Source of the DNA: Silene latifolia
Lineage: Eukaryota > Streptophyta > Magnoliopsida > Caryophyllales > Caryophyllaceae
Direction: 5' to 3'
DNA: 64,000 bases
NCBI RefSeq assembly: GCF_048544455.1
Contig: NC_133534.1
Location: forward strand, 39,246,217-39,310,216
Shown here: one piece after another, positions 62,988 through 64,000 of the stretch
Layout: each line of letters opens with the position of its first letter
Numbering within the stretch: the first letter of the stretch is position 1
Position numbers and translations under genes: made by a program
Notes under the pieces: generated by a model
The model's database searches: none
Seen by the model: only the letters and a program-made list of their open reading frames with translations
What the model was told of the DNA's origin: nothing

Positions 62988-64000
62988 TGCAAATAAGAAA
63001 ACAAATTTGACTACAAAATAAAGATGAAGGAATTAATTAATATCTATTGTTTTAACAATAATAATAATAATACTTGTTAACATTTTAAACAAGTTTTAAG
63101 CATTTATATAGTGACCTCTACCGAACTATTATAAATGATCCCGAGATCCAAATTCATATTAATTCGGGCACGGTGAGCCGATTCATCCCTTATCAATATA
63201 ACTCGGTGGATTAACTTTTTAATCGATTCTACTTCTAGAACTCTCGGTCGATAAAATAACTCTAATATTTATCTTTAGCGCGGAACACATGCGACTACGG
63301 TCACGAATACTTCCGTTGAGCTCAATCCAAATTTCGATGTAATAACATTTTATTACCCCACTTCGCCAACGTAACAAGGTTTGTATTACGGTAAAGCCGG
63401 CTTAACTCCCTTATGAAATTGGTACTTCATGGGTTCTACTATTTGGTAAGGCTATATCTCAATTATTGATTTAGCGAGAGGTCAAGTCAATTTATTATCT
63501 ATCACGTTTTAAGTGAACTAAAGCGGTGAACTACGATAATTATAATTCACACGGTCGATGACTCGATTAAATAAAATACATGTTTAGTTATGACGATTTA
63601 GCGATGCATGCAAACATAAAAAAAAATGCTAAGGATAAAAATAAATTCCTAGTATGGCCTTCCTAAAAAGTAAATCTAATAAACTATTACAAATTCGGAA
63701 ACCAACTCCTTTGGTCCCTTGAACTTCGGTCTTGGCACGCATCACAAGGCAACACCGTCTTGTCAGAACGCCTTTCTAAATGGCACTGTCTTCAAGGATC
63801 TCCGGAATTACAAGTAATATTTTAAAAAAATAAATTACATAATTCCCTATTATACATTTGTAATAAAAATAAAAATAAATCTTTTAAATTACAAAAAGGT
63901 GATACGAGATCACAATAATTACAACCGAATCGATATTCCCATTTATTTTGGGTAATACCTATTAAAAAACTAAGGCCATACTAAGTAAAATTACATAATT
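62988..64000 (-). other. 5' leader of the second copia-family copy
   Basis: Noncoding, collinear with 50680-51700 of the first copy. An AAT repeat lies at 63058-63072. The PBS and 5' LTR are outside the window. Confidence 0.6.

Larger units (their letters stand above)
57689..64000 (-). mobile_element. Second copy of the decayed copia family, right end outside window
   Basis: The 3' LTR (57689-58952) and PPT (58953-58966, minus-strand ...AAGTGGGAGAT) match the element at 45404. The interior follows it too, except that an open gag frame is present (61995-62987) and the stretch between gag and the integrase C-terminal remnant is only about 600 bases. Protease and the integrase core are therefore deleted. 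The 5' leader 63060-64000 matches 50680-51700. The 5' LTR must lie to the right of the window, so the target duplication cannot be checked. Confidence 0.85.

Overview
This window is eukaryotic nuclear DNA from a flowering plant. The evidence is plant-type Ty1-copia retrotransposons primed by tRNA-iMet, a complete Cassandra element carrying 5S rRNA-like sequence in its LTRs, an L1-type LINE fragment, very AT-rich DNA and long (TA)n microsatellites. The species cannot be fixed from this sequence. No intact host gene was recognised: the window is a stack of transposable elements, most of them broken and several nested inside one another.

Left part (1-9781): the edge of an LTR on the minus strand (1-862), about 4.5 kb without a recognisable gene, decayed LTR-retrotransposon DNA, a truncated LTR rich in CGATCGAG motifs (7022-8233), and the non-coding leader of a probable Ty3-gypsy-type element holding a degenerate tandem array.

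Centre (9782-42068): one Ty1-copia element of Sirevirus type on the minus strand. It is bounded by a GAGTC target duplication and spread over 32 kb by later insertions. Its own parts are the 3' LTR (9782-11321), a third ORF-like pseudogene (29344-30972), pol (31540-33801 and 35428-36508), gag (38017-40395), the primer binding site and the 5' LTR (40503-42068). Two solo LTRs of one family (33807-35422 minus, 36514-38011 plus) sit in pol and between gag and pol, each with a perfect 5-bp target duplication. At the 3' LTR/PPT junction is a 17.5-kb chain of at least six inverted-repeat-bounded elements strung along (TA)n/(GA)n microsatellites. One of these holds another solo LTR (14273-15680).

Right part (42069-64000): the same gypsy-type non-coding leader continues. 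It is interrupted by a 5'-truncated LINE (42598-43648), a decayed 8.7-kb Ty1-copia element (45404-54144, minus), a complete Cassandra TRIM (55532-56354, plus), a partial LTR (57312-57688), and a second copy of the decayed copia family (57689 to the right edge). That second copy keeps an open gag frame (61995-62987) but has lost most of pol.

The most unusual signals are three: the microsatellite-linked chain of inverted-repeat elements; a 23-bp dyad (GTTATAG-N9-CTATAAC) scattered through both the LTRs and the coding part of the Sirevirus-type element, where it becomes a repeated octapeptide; and CGATCG-centred motifs lying just upstream of the TATA box in otherwise unrelated LTR families.
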